Positions 1 through 6,026 of a DNA stretch of 13,793 bases are shown piece after piece (position 1 is the first letter of the stretch; each line of letters starts with the position of its first letter). The position numbers were made by a program, and so were the translations under genes. Below the pieces are notes generated by a model. It had not been told where the DNA came from. It was given only the letters and a program-made list of their open reading frames with translations, and did not search any database. The DNA is from RGIG3009 sp964389495 (GTDB lineage: Bacteria > Bacillota > Clostridia > Oscillospirales > Acutalibacteraceae): NCBI GenBank assembly GCA_964389495.1, contig CAYMDU010000037.1, forward strand, positions 1 through 13,793, read 5' to 3'.

Positions 1-81
1 CATTTTGGGGTTCCAGCGGCGGGTTTGGTGACCGAAGTGGACACCGGCTTCCAGCAGCTGTTTCATGGATACGACTGACAT
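1..81 (-). CDS. rpsB: 30S ribosomal protein S2, N-terminal fragment (cut by the window edge)
   Basis: Only the first 27 codons are present; the gene runs off the left edge. The minus-strand translation begins MSVVSMKQLLEAGVHFGHQT and continues RRWNPKM, which is the highly conserved start of ribosomal protein S2 (the LLEAGVHFGHQTRRWNPKM block). S2 binds the small ribosomal subunit near the head-body junction and is needed for S1 docking. The ATG at 79-81 follows a strong Shine-Dalgarno AAGGAGG at 91-97 with a 9-base gap, so the start is secure. The gene usually leads an operon with tsf (elongation factor Ts), which would lie to the left of this window. Its own promoter and a foldable leader lie at 82-239. 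Confidence 0.97.
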   Translation of the reverse strand, partial: MSVVSMKQLLEAGVHFGHQTRRWNPKM

Positions 82-108
82 ACAATATTTCCTCCTTGGT
101 TTTTCCTC

Positions 109-191
109 TACGGGTGCTACGGCGGATGACAGATTTCCCCCGCATCTCCGGAACCGCTGTGCGGCACCGCCGGAGCGCAAACACACCCGTA
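109..191 (-). promoter_or_regulatory. Structured leader of rpsB mRNA (candidate autoregulatory RNA)
   Basis: The leader holds nested complementary pairs. An 8-bp outer stem joins 184-191 with 109-116 (TACGGGTG/CACCCGTA on the minus strand). Inside it is a 6-bp stem 170-175/146-151 (CTCCGG/CCGGAG), capped by CCGC-TGT-GCGG at 154-164. The 3' side of the outer stem ends about 12 bases before the Shine-Dalgarno. Ribosomal-protein leaders often bind their own protein to repress translation, and S2 is known to do this in Gammaproteobacteria. A role here is inferred; no known family was matched. Confidence 0.5.
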
Positions 192-210
192 TGCATAATA
201 TTGCCGTAGT

Positions 211-239
211 ATTGTACCACAACCGATGAAAAAAGGCAA
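211..239 (-). promoter_or_regulatory. Sigma-A-type promoter of rpsB
   Basis: On the minus strand, TTGCCT (234-239) and TACAAT (211-216) are separated by exactly 17 bases, close to the housekeeping consensus. Upstream of the -35 (243-266) lie A and T runs that could act as an UP element, as expected for a ribosomal-protein gene. Transcription should start near 204-207, giving a leader of about 125 bases before the rpsB ATG. This comes from sequence pattern only. Confidence 0.75.
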
Positions 240-250
240 GCCCTTTTTTT

Positions 251-266
251 ACTTTTTTAAAAAAGT
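251..266. repeat. 16-bp perfect palindrome spanning a stop codon, upstream of the rpsB promoter
   Basis: ACTTTTTTAAAAAAGT reads the same on both strands. The TAA stop of the propeller gene is at its centre. On the minus strand it is followed by an A7 run, then GGGCTTGCC and T6 (228-249), which could form a weak A/T hairpin. The block may serve as an end-of-transcript signal for the propeller gene, as an UP element for rpsB, or as both. Confidence 0.5.
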
Positions 267-2272
267 CGGAGGCGGTACAGCACGCCCATGCGTTCGCGGG
301 AACCGACGGCGATTTCGTTGCCGCGTTTGTTCACGGCAATGCAGCCGAGAACGCTGCTGCAATACAGGCCGGTGTCGGTGTTGAAATGCAGGCGGCCGAG
401 ATAGCGCACGCCGCGGAGTTCATCGTAGGAAAAGACAATGCCGATGTCGTTATGAGAACCGATGAGGCCATAGGCGGTGCGGGTGGCTTCGCAATAGCAA
501 ATGTCTACCACTTCCCCGCTGCAATTCGGGCAGGCGCCGAGGTTGAAGCTGTGGCGGCCGTCCCAAAGAAACAGCAATCCGTCTTTGGTGCCGCACAGGC
601 TGCGGCCTTCGCCCACGGCGGCACCGGCGGTGACCTGAGCGCGGAACCGACGGCCGGCGGCGCAGGGCACGGCTTCGGCCGGCGGCATCGGAAAGGACGA
701 TGACGGTTGCGTGTAGTGAGCCAGCGGGGTGACGGCTTGGGTGTCGGTGCGGAACGCAAAGCAGCGGTTGTCGTTGCCGAATTCCGCGCACAGGGTGTCG
801 CCCTCAAAATGAACCGACCGCACCGCCGACGCCTCGCTGCCGGTGAGCTTCCACAACGGGTAGGCGGTGACGGTTTGGGCCGGCACCGACAAATCGTTGT
901 CTTCGAGAAAGCGGGTGTATTCCCGCAGATAGCGCAAAAACGGGGCGTGCCGTTCCTCTTGCCGGCGGTAGTCTTCGGGGGAGAATTTGTAGAACCGTTT
1001 GGGGTCTTTGAGGCAGCTGTAATTCATGATGTCTTTGGTGAACGGAAGCGCGGCCTCGGACACGGAATAGTGCAGAGCTTCCAGTTTGTGCAAATCGATG
1101 GTGAAAATGCCGGGCGGGTCGAACAGATGGTTGGAATCGGAAATATAGACAATGCCGTTGTGATAGCGCATTTCCGACGGAATCACCACCGATTGTTCTT
1201 CGGTGCCGATGAGACCTTTGTTTTCCGGCGCGCCGCCGCCGAGAACATCCCAGCGGCACAAATAGGCGTTGCAGTTGCTTTGTTCCATGGAACCGGCGGC
1301 ACTGATGGTGTACCACAAAATGCCGTTTTCATCGAAAAACAGGCCGTAGGCGGAATAGGGATGCGACAGGGTGAGGCTGGCCGGGCGGTAGTCCCCCACC
1401 GGTTCCAGGGTGTTGGCTTGGTAGGAATAGCGGTACAGGTTTTTGCCGTATATATATTTGAGGTAGAGGCAGCCGTCGGGGCCGTCGGCCAGATAGTCCA
1501 GCTGCACATGCTTTTCGGTGGAATAGGGTTCGTAGTCTTTGGGAAAGAGAATGCCCAGTTCTTCGATTTCGCGGGTGTCGGTGTTGACACGGTAGAAATT
1601 GCCGCTGCGCGAAGCGCTGTATATGTTGCCGTCGGCGGCGCGGAACAAACGGAACGACCCGAATTCCGTGACTTTGCCATAGTCGCGCACGGCGCCGCCG
1701 TTCAGTTCGTAGCTGTACAAATGCCCGCGGAAATAGCCGGTGAAATACAGCACATTGTGCCGTGGGTCGTAGGCGGCGCCGTATATGGATTCGTGCGGGA
1801 CGGGAATGCCGCGGTTTTCCAGGGCACCGGTGAGCGGGTTGTAGATTAAAATGCAGGAGCCCTGATAGCCTTCGAACACATGGTTGTAGAACGGTTCGGG
1901 ATGCCAATGCGGGTGCACCGGCGATTTGGCGGTGGTGTGCGTGGTCATGATGAGGCGGCCGTCGTTGATTTCGGTGATTGAGGTGTGGATTTTGCTGGCG
2001 GTGACGGCTTCTCCGAACTGGCACACCTGTTCGGACAGGTTGAAACACAGCTTGGCCTCGTTGGTGGCATAGCAATATTCATAAAGGCTGACGGCGGCAC
2101 TCACCGTTTGTTCGCCGCACAGGGAGAAAAAGCAACGGCCGTTTTTGGTGACATACATGTCCCAAATGGCGTTGCGCGCTTCTTCCGGCCCGAAGGTCAT
2201 GCTGCGAACGGTGCTTTGCGGAATCAGTTTTAAGTTTTCGTCGGCGATGGAATCCAGACAATGCAGTTGCAC
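257..2272 (-). CDS. Predicted cytoplasmic beta-propeller protein of unknown function
   Basis: This 671-residue protein was not recognised as a named enzyme. It shows repeated short beta-strand units of the kind found in WD40/SMP-30/YVTN-like propellers: DGRLIMTTHT near 105, HNVLYFTGYFRGHLYSYEL near 172-190, DGNIYSASRSGNFYRV, DGCLYLKYIYGKNLYRY, NGILWYTIS, NGIVYISDS and, near the C-terminus, TKDGLLFLWDG. A cluster of histidines (H112, H120, H122, H124, H131, around HPHWHPEPFYNH) could line a metal or sugar site. A charged, probably helical insert lies near residues 425-460. There is no signal peptide or membrane segment. Translation most likely starts at the GTG at 2270-2272, after AGGGGGAG (2278-2285). 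The stop codon lies in a palindrome at 251-266. Neighbours give no clear role. Lyases acting on oligogalacturonate are also propellers, but that link is speculation. Confidence 0.8.
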   Translation of the reverse strand: MQLHCLDSIADENLKLIPQSTVRSMTFGPEEARNAIWDMYVTKNGRCFFSLCGEQTVSAAVSLYEYCYATNEAKLCFNLSEQVCQFGEAVTASKIHTSITEINDGRLIMTTHTTAKSPVHPHWHPEPFYNHVFEGYQGSCILIYNPLTGALENRGIPVPHESIYGAAYDPRHNVLYFTGYFRGHLYSYELNGGAVRDYGKVTEFGSFRLFRAADGNIYSASRSGNFYRVNTDTREIEELGILFPKDYEPYSTEKHVQLDYLADGPDGCLYLKYIYGKNLYRYSYQANTLEPVGDYRPASLTLSHPYSAYGLFFDENGILWYTISAAGSMEQSNCNAYLCRWDVLGGGAPENKGLIGTEEQSVVIPSEMRYHNGIVYISDSNHLFDPPGIFTIDLHKLEALHYSVSEAALPFTKDIMNYSCLKDPKRFYKFSPEDYRRQEERHAPFLRYLREYTRFLEDNDLSVPAQTVTAYPLWKLTGSEASAVRSVHFEGDTLCAEFGNDNRCFAFRTDTQAVTPLAHYTQPSSSFPMPPAEAVPCAAGRRFRAQVTAGAAVGEGRSLCGTKDGLLFLWDGRHSFNLGACPNCSGEVVDICYCEATRTAYGLIGSHNDIGIVFSYDELRGVRYLGRLHFNTDTGLYCSSVLGCIAVNKRGNEIAVGSRERMGVLYRLRLF

Positions 2273-2313
2273 GGTATCTCCCCCTGTTTGACTTCCGATT
2301 TTGTGACACTCCT

Positions 2314-2342
2314 ATTGTAGCACACACCGGCGTCGAAAGATA
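2314..2342 (-). promoter_or_regulatory. Promoter of the propeller gene with a weak -35
   Basis: A clean -10 TACAAT lies at 2314-2319 on the minus strand, about 41 bases before the GTG start. At 17-base spacing the -35 is TATCTT (2337-2342), a poor match to TTGACA. A good -10 with a poor -35 is typical of promoters that need an activator, and tandem repeats sit directly upstream. Confidence 0.55.
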
Positions 2343-2344
2343 CC

Positions 2345-2379
2345 ACTATTTTAAGATGGTGCGCGACTATTTTAAGATG
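2345..2379. repeat. Two 14-bp direct repeats, 21-bp period (candidate activator operator)
   Basis: ACTATTTTAAGATG occurs at 2345-2358 and again, unchanged, at 2366-2379, with a 7-base gap (GTGCGCG). The 21-bp period is two helical turns, so both copies face the same side of the DNA. The block abuts the expected -35 of the propeller gene on one side and the stop codon of the YlmC/YmxH gene on the other. A 21-bp tandem arrangement next to the -35 is the layout of AraC I1/I2 half-sites. The protein that binds is unknown. Confidence 0.65.
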
Positions 2380-2685
2380 TTAGCTGTTTTTGAAAATACC
2401 CTGCAACACGGTTTTGCGGCGGCAGCGGTTGTCGTTCAACCGGCACGGGAGCGGGTGGTTGACCAGAATGGTTTGTTCGCCGATGACTTCGATTTCTTTC
2501 CAGCCGATGACGATATCGTCATCGTGACCCAACAAACCCAGGCATTTGGCGCGCCCGAAAATGACCAGCGATACCAGCTGAGCGGTGCAGGTATCGACTT
2601 CCACATCGTCCACGCAGCCCAGGCGCATACCGTCGCAAATATTGATGACCTCTTTGTCGTGCATATCGGTTATTCTGCAAATCAT
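2380..2685 (-). CDS. ylmC: YlmC/YmxH family sporulation protein (PRC-barrel)
   Basis: This small 101-residue protein carries the family pattern: KEVINICDGMRLGCVDDVEVD near residues 11-31, then LVSLVIFGRAKCLGLLG, DDDIVIGWKEIEVIG and the closing ILVNHP. This is a PRC-barrel beta fold, cytoplasmic and without membrane segments. In spore-forming Firmicutes these proteins are conserved and often lie next to sigG; the molecular job is not settled. The ATG at 2683-2685 follows a strong GGAGGTG (2691-2697, read on the minus strand). It is transcribed divergently from sigG, the usual neighbour. The C-terminal tail from about residue 80 (CRLNDNRCRRKTVLQGIFKN) is cysteine- and arginine-containing and goes beyond the normal length of about 80-90. 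Whether this paralogue is closer to YlmC or YmxH cannot be decided here. Confidence 0.85.
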   Translation of the reverse strand: MICRITDMHDKEVINICDGMRLGCVDDVEVDTCTAQLVSLVIFGRAKCLGLLGHDDDIVIGWKEIEVIGEQTILVNHPLPCRLNDNRCRRKTVLQGIFKNS

Positions 2686-2699
2686 GTTGACACCTCCGT

Positions 2700-2730
2700 G
2701 AATTAGACTATGCGGGCGGCGGGAAAAATA
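2700..2730 (+). promoter_or_regulatory. Sigma-F-like promoter of sigG
   Basis: GGGAAAAATA at 2721-2730 fits the sigma-F -10 pattern GGnnAnAHTR at every fixed position. Sixteen bases upstream, GAATT (2700-2704) matches the -35 pattern GYATA at 3 of 5 positions. sigG is under sigma-F control in spore formers. Transcription from here would begin near 2736, upstream of the chosen GTG start at 2790 and downstream of the alternative ATG at 2730, which supports the GTG. Confidence 0.5.
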
Positions 2731-2789
2731 TGCCAGATGATTGCCGACGGTGTTCGTCTCCCATACTGAAGCGGAAGGGAGATGGCCGA

Positions 2790-3557
2790 GTGTATAACAA
2801 GGTGGACCTGTGCGGCGTGAACACCGCTTCTCTGACGGTGCTGAGCGAGCAGGAAAAGCGGCAACTGTTGCAACGGGTGAAAGAGGGCGACCGGCAAGCC
2901 CGCGAAGCGTTGGTGAACGGCAATTTGCGGCTGGTGCTGAGTGTGATTCAGCGGTTTTCGCAACGCGGCGAACATCCCGACGATTTGTTTCAGGTGGGGT
3001 GCATTGGACTGATTAAGTCCATTGACAATTTTGACATTTCGCAAAATGTGCGGTTTTCCACCTATGCGGTTCCCATGATTATCGGGGAAATTCGGCGGTA
3101 TCTGCGCGACAACAACGCCATTCGCATCAGCCGAAGCATGCGGGACACGGCGTATCGCGCCATGCAGGTGAAAGAATCGCTGACCGCCGAGCATCTGCGC
3201 GAGCCCACGGTGGAGGAAATCGCCGCGGTGCTGGCGTTGCCGCGTGAGGAGGTGGTGTTGGCGCTGGAAGCGATTGTGGAGCCGGTGTCGCTGTATGAGC
3301 CGGTGTATTCCGACGGCGGCGACACGATTTATGTGATGGACCAAATCGGCGACGACAACGATGAGAGCAACTGGCTGGACGAGCTGGCACTGAAAGAGGC
3401 GTTGCAGGGGCTGAACGAACGGGAAAAGCGCATTTTGGGGTTGCGGTTTTTTAAGGGCATGACGCAAATTGAGGTGTCGGCGGAAATCGGCATTTCGCAA
3501 GCGCAGGTGTCGCGGCTGGAAAAGGGCGCCTTGGAAAAGATTAAGCGGCAGCTGTGA
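2790..3557 (+). CDS. sigG: RNA polymerase sporulation sigma factor sigma-G
   Basis: This is the late forespore-specific sigma factor, directing RNA polymerase to genes for spore DNA protection and germination. The 255-residue product is close to the usual 260. It begins MYNKVDLCGVNTASLTVL, the typical sigma-G head. Region 2 follows (LVNGNLRLVLSVIQRF at about 41-56, DDLFQVGCIGLIKSIDNFD at 64-82, FSTYAVPMIIGEIRRYLRDN at 89-108). Region 3 is near 110-170, and region 4 has the helix-turn-helix MTQIEVSAEIGISQAQVSRL at 224-243. The start is the GTG at 2790 after AAGGGAG (2775-2781). An in-frame ATG at 2730 would add 20 residues not seen in the family and lies inside the likely promoter. The gene is divergent from the YlmC/YmxH gene and followed by hppA on the same strand. 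No clear terminator is visible after it. Confidence 0.96.
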   Translation: MYNKVDLCGVNTASLTVLSEQEKRQLLQRVKEGDRQAREALVNGNLRLVLSVIQRFSQRGEHPDDLFQVGCIGLIKSIDNFDISQNVRFSTYAVPMIIGEIRRYLRDNNAIRISRSMRDTAYRAMQVKESLTAEHLREPTVEEIAAVLALPREEVVLALEAIVEPVSLYEPVYSDGGDTIYVMDQIGDDNDESNWLDELALKEALQGLNEREKRILGLRFFKGMTQIEVSAEIGISQAQVSRLEKGALEKIKRQL

Positions 3558-3667
3558 AGGGGGCCGGGCGAAGCGGGGCGAATTTGCGGGATATTTGCAC
3601 TTTCGGCCGACGAACACAGCAAAAAGGTCGTTAAATTTTTAACTATCTATTTTTATTGAAAATTCGG

Positions 3668-3696
3668 TTGACAAGCACTTTCTTTTTGGTTATAGT
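3668..3696 (+). promoter_or_regulatory. Sigma-A-type promoter of hppA
   Basis: A perfect TTGACA (3668-3673) lies 17 bases before TATAGT (3691-3696). A second possible -10, TATAAT, is at 3698-3703 but is badly spaced. A/T-rich sequence upstream (3630-3660) may help as an UP element. This is the strongest housekeeping promoter in the window and suggests high vegetative expression of hppA. Confidence 0.8.
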
Positions 3697-3721
3697 GTAT
3701 AATGAGGTGGAATTGAGGGAT

Positions 3722-3804
3722 GCGGCATCGGGACCGACCGCGGCCCTCTCACCCGCTCCCGCTGCGGTGGGAAACGGGCCGCCGAGTTTGCAGAAAAGAG
3801 GGAG
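3722..3804 (+). promoter_or_regulatory. GC-rich foldable leader of hppA (candidate cis-regulatory RNA)
   Basis: The leader of about 105 bases contains GCGGCCC (3740-3746) and its exact complement GGGCCGC (3776-3782), enclosing an inner CCGC/GCGG pair (3753-3756/3764-3767). CCCTCT (3744-3749) can instead pair with AGAGGG (3797-3802) in the Shine-Dalgarno, and CTCCC (3756-3760) with GGGAG (3800-3804). An early hairpin GCGG/CCGC (3722-3725/3738-3741) competes with the main stem. So the long stem and ribosome-site masking exclude each other. Regulation is inferred from pairing only. Confidence 0.4.
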
Positions 3805-3809
3805 TTGTT

Positions 3810-5960
3810 ATGTCAGTTTTATCCGTGGTTATGATTGCGGCTGTGTTGGCGCTCTCGTTTGCGGCGTTTAACTTTTTTAAAGTGAAGCGCTTGGACGAAG
3901 GAACCGACAAGATGCAGGAAATCGCTTCGGCCATTCGCGTGGGTGCCAACGCCTTTATTCGTTACGAATACCGGGTGCTGGCCGTGGTGGTGGCCGTGGT
4001 GGCCGTGTTGATCGGCGTGGTGCTGCAATGGTATGCCGGTGCCGCCTTTGTGATCGGCGCGGTGATGAGCGCGCTGGCGGGGTATATCGGCATGAAGATT
4101 GCCACCTATGCCAATGTGCGCGTGTCCAACGAAGCACGGAACACCAAAGAAATCGGCAAAACGCTGAAAGTGGCGTTTCGCGGCGGGTCGGTGATGGGCC
4201 TGTGCGTGGCCGGGTTTGCGTTGCTGGGCCTGCTGATTGTGTATTTGATTTTCGGCTGGGGATTGGGCCAGCTGAACAGTTTTGACAACATCACCAACTG
4301 GCTGGGGATTGACCTGATTCCCTTTGCCACCACGGTGTCGAACTATGCGCTGGGCTGTTCCGTGATTGCCATGTTTAACCGTGTGGGCGGCGGTATCTAC
4401 ACCAAAGCGGCCGACATGGGTGCCGACCTGGTGGGAAAAACCGAAGCCAATATTCCCGAAGACGACCCGCGCAACCCCGCCACCATTGCCGACAATGTGG
4501 GCGACAATGTGGGCGATGTGGCCGGTTTGGGGTCGGACCTGCTGGAAAGTTTTGTGGGTGCCATTGTTTCGGCCATCACGCTGGCTATCAACCTGTTTTT
4601 GTCGTCCGGCCTGTTTTCGGCCGACCTGTTGGAAAAGCTGTATTTGTATCCGGTGGCCTTTTGCGGCTGCGGCCTGATTGCCTGCTGCCTGGGCATTGCC
4701 TCGTTGCTGTTTAAAAAAGCCTCCGATGCGCCGCACCGGGAGCTGAATTTGTCCACCTGGATTTCCGCCGGATTGACCCTGCTCTCCGGCTTGGCTCTCA
4801 CCTATTTGCTGTTCGGCCAATCGACGGCCGCGGAAATTCGCGAGTTTGGGTTCAGCATCGGCTGGATTTCGCCGTGGGTCGGGGTGGCCGTGGGCGTGGT
4901 GGCCGGCATTGTGATTGGCATGATTGCCGAATACTACACCAGCGCCGACTACAAACCGACACAGAATTTGGCACTGGCTTCGCAGGAAGGCCCCGCGCTG
5001 ACCATCACACAAGGCCTGGCGCTGGGCATGAAATCGTGCATGGCACCCTGCATTATTTTGGGTGTGGGCATTTTGCTGGCCTATTGCGTATCGGGTGCCT
5101 ATGGCGTGGCCATGGCAGCCGTGGGCATGCTTTCGTTTGTGGCGGTGACGGTGTCGGTGGATACCTATGGCCCCATTTCCGATAACGCGGGCGGTATTGC
5201 CGAAATGGCCGAGCTGGAACCCGAAGTGCGCAAAATCACCGATACGCTGGATTCGGTGGGCAACACCACGGCGGCCATCGGCAAGGGATTTGCCATTGGC
5301 TCCGGTGCGCTGGCGGCGTTGGCACTGATGATGTCGTACTTATTCTCCTGCGGCGGGGACTTGCTGCTGAACATTGTGGACCCCCTGACACTGGCCGGTG
5401 CCATTATCGGCGGGGCGTTGCCGTTTCTGTTCTCGGGCATGCTGATTGACGCCGTGGCCAAAGCAGCGCGCAAGATGGTGGCCGAAGTGCGGCGGCAGTT
5501 TAAGCTGTTCCCCGGCATTTTGAAGGGCACCGAAAAGCCCGACTACAAAACCTGCATTGAGATTTCCACCAAGGGCGCCATTGGCGAAATGAAGGTGCCG
5601 GCGTTGCTGGCCATTGTGGTGCCGGTGGTTTCGGGATTTGTGTTCGGCACCAACTTTGTGGGCGGTTTGCTGATTGGTTCCACCATCTGCTCCATTATGA
5701 TTGCCATTTTCACCGGCAATGCCGGCGGCGCCTGGGACAACGGCAAAAAGCACATTGAGTCCGGTGCCGTGGAAGGCGAAAGCAAAGGAACCGAAGCGCA
5801 CAAAGCCGCCGTGGTGGGCGACACCGTGGGCGACCCGCTGAAAGATACCGTGGGACCGTGCCTGGACATCTTTATTAAAATCATGTCAACCGTGGCGTTG
5901 GTGACGGTGTCGGTCTTTAAAGAATACAATCTGGTGGACTGGATTGGCAGCTGGTTCTGA
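3810..5960 (+). CDS. hppA: Membrane-bound ion-translocating pyrophosphatase (K+-dependent type)
   Basis: The enzyme hydrolyses pyrophosphate and uses the energy to pump H+ or Na+ across the membrane. The 716-residue product has the usual length and many hydrophobic segments. The diphosphate/Mg2+ loop is at about 202-239, with DMGADLVGKTEANIPEDDPR and then NPATIADNVGDNVGDVAG; a second acidic site includes DTYGPISDNAGGIAEMAELE, and the C-terminal part has GDTVGDPLKDTVGP. Residue 488, in GNTTAAIGKG, is alanine; K+-independent members have lysine there, so this one should need K+. The GSDLLESFVGAIVS segment carries a glutamate (LES) like Na+-pumping relatives rather than plant H+ pumps, so Na+ transport is likely but not shown. 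Start: ATG 3810 after GAGGGAG (3798-3804); a longer in-frame reading from 3720 lacks a ribosome site. It sits between sigG and the convergent sigE. Confidence 0.97.
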   Translation: MSVLSVVMIAAVLALSFAAFNFFKVKRLDEGTDKMQEIASAIRVGANAFIRYEYRVLAVVVAVVAVLIGVVLQWYAGAAFVIGAVMSALAGYIGMKIATYANVRVSNEARNTKEIGKTLKVAFRGGSVMGLCVAGFALLGLLIVYLIFGWGLGQLNSFDNITNWLGIDLIPFATTVSNYALGCSVIAMFNRVGGGIYTKAADMGADLVGKTEANIPEDDPRNPATIADNVGDNVGDVAGLGSDLLESFVGAIVSAITLAINLFLSSGLFSADLLEKLYLYPVAFCGCGLIACCLGIASLLFKKASDAPHRELNLSTWISAGLTLLSGLALTYLLFGQSTAAEIREFGFSIGWISPWVGVAVGVVAGIVIGMIAEYYTSADYKPTQNLALASQEGPALTITQGLALGMKSCMAPCIILGVGILLAYCVSGAYGVAMAAVGMLSFVAVTVSVDTYGPISDNAGGIAEMAELEPEVRKITDTLDSVGNTTAAIGKGFAIGSGALAALALMMSYLFSCGGDLLLNIVDPLTLAGAIIGGALPFLFSGMLIDAVAKAARKMVAEVRRQFKLFPGILKGTEKPDYKTCIEISTKGAIGEMKVPALLAIVVPVVSGFVFGTNFVGGLLIGSTICSIMIAIFTGNAGGAWDNGKKHIESGAVEGESKGTEAHKAAVVGDTVGDPLKDTVGPCLDIFIKIMSTVALVTVSVFKEYNLVDWIGSWF

Positions 5961-5982
5961 GAAACAAACCCATAACCAAACG

Positions 5983-6014
5983 GCGGCGGTTGAGCAATCA
6001 ACCGCCGCTTTTTT
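5983..6014 (+). terminator. Rho-independent terminator of hppA
   Basis: An 11-bp perfect stem (5983-5993 with 5998-6008) closes on the GNRA-type loop GCAA and is followed by six T (6009-6014). It lies 22 bases after the hppA stop. On the minus strand the hairpin is followed only by a weak, broken T run, so it would end convergent sigE transcripts poorly. Confidence 0.92.
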
Positions 6015-6026
6015 GCGGAGCGGCCG

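Noticed and set aside
707..1849. 380-codon open frame on the plus strand inside the propeller gene
   Set aside because: Its translation is low-complexity (Val, Ala, Gly, Phe) with no family pattern. It mirrors the GC-rich codon choice of the minus-strand gene, which has a ribosome site and a recognisable fold.
2703..3617. 304-codon open frame on the minus strand inside sigG
   Set aside because: Antisense shadow of sigG, without family pattern, and it would overlap the YlmC/YmxH promoter region.
3640..3660. Possible sigG terminator at GTTAAATTTTTAAC and the T run
   Set aside because: The only stem is six A/T-rich pairs with a two-base loop, too weak to call.
3819..5012. 397-codon open frame on the minus strand inside hppA
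   Set aside because: It is His/Gln/Gly-rich, antisense to unmistakable pyrophosphatase motifs, without a ribosome site; it arises from codon bias.
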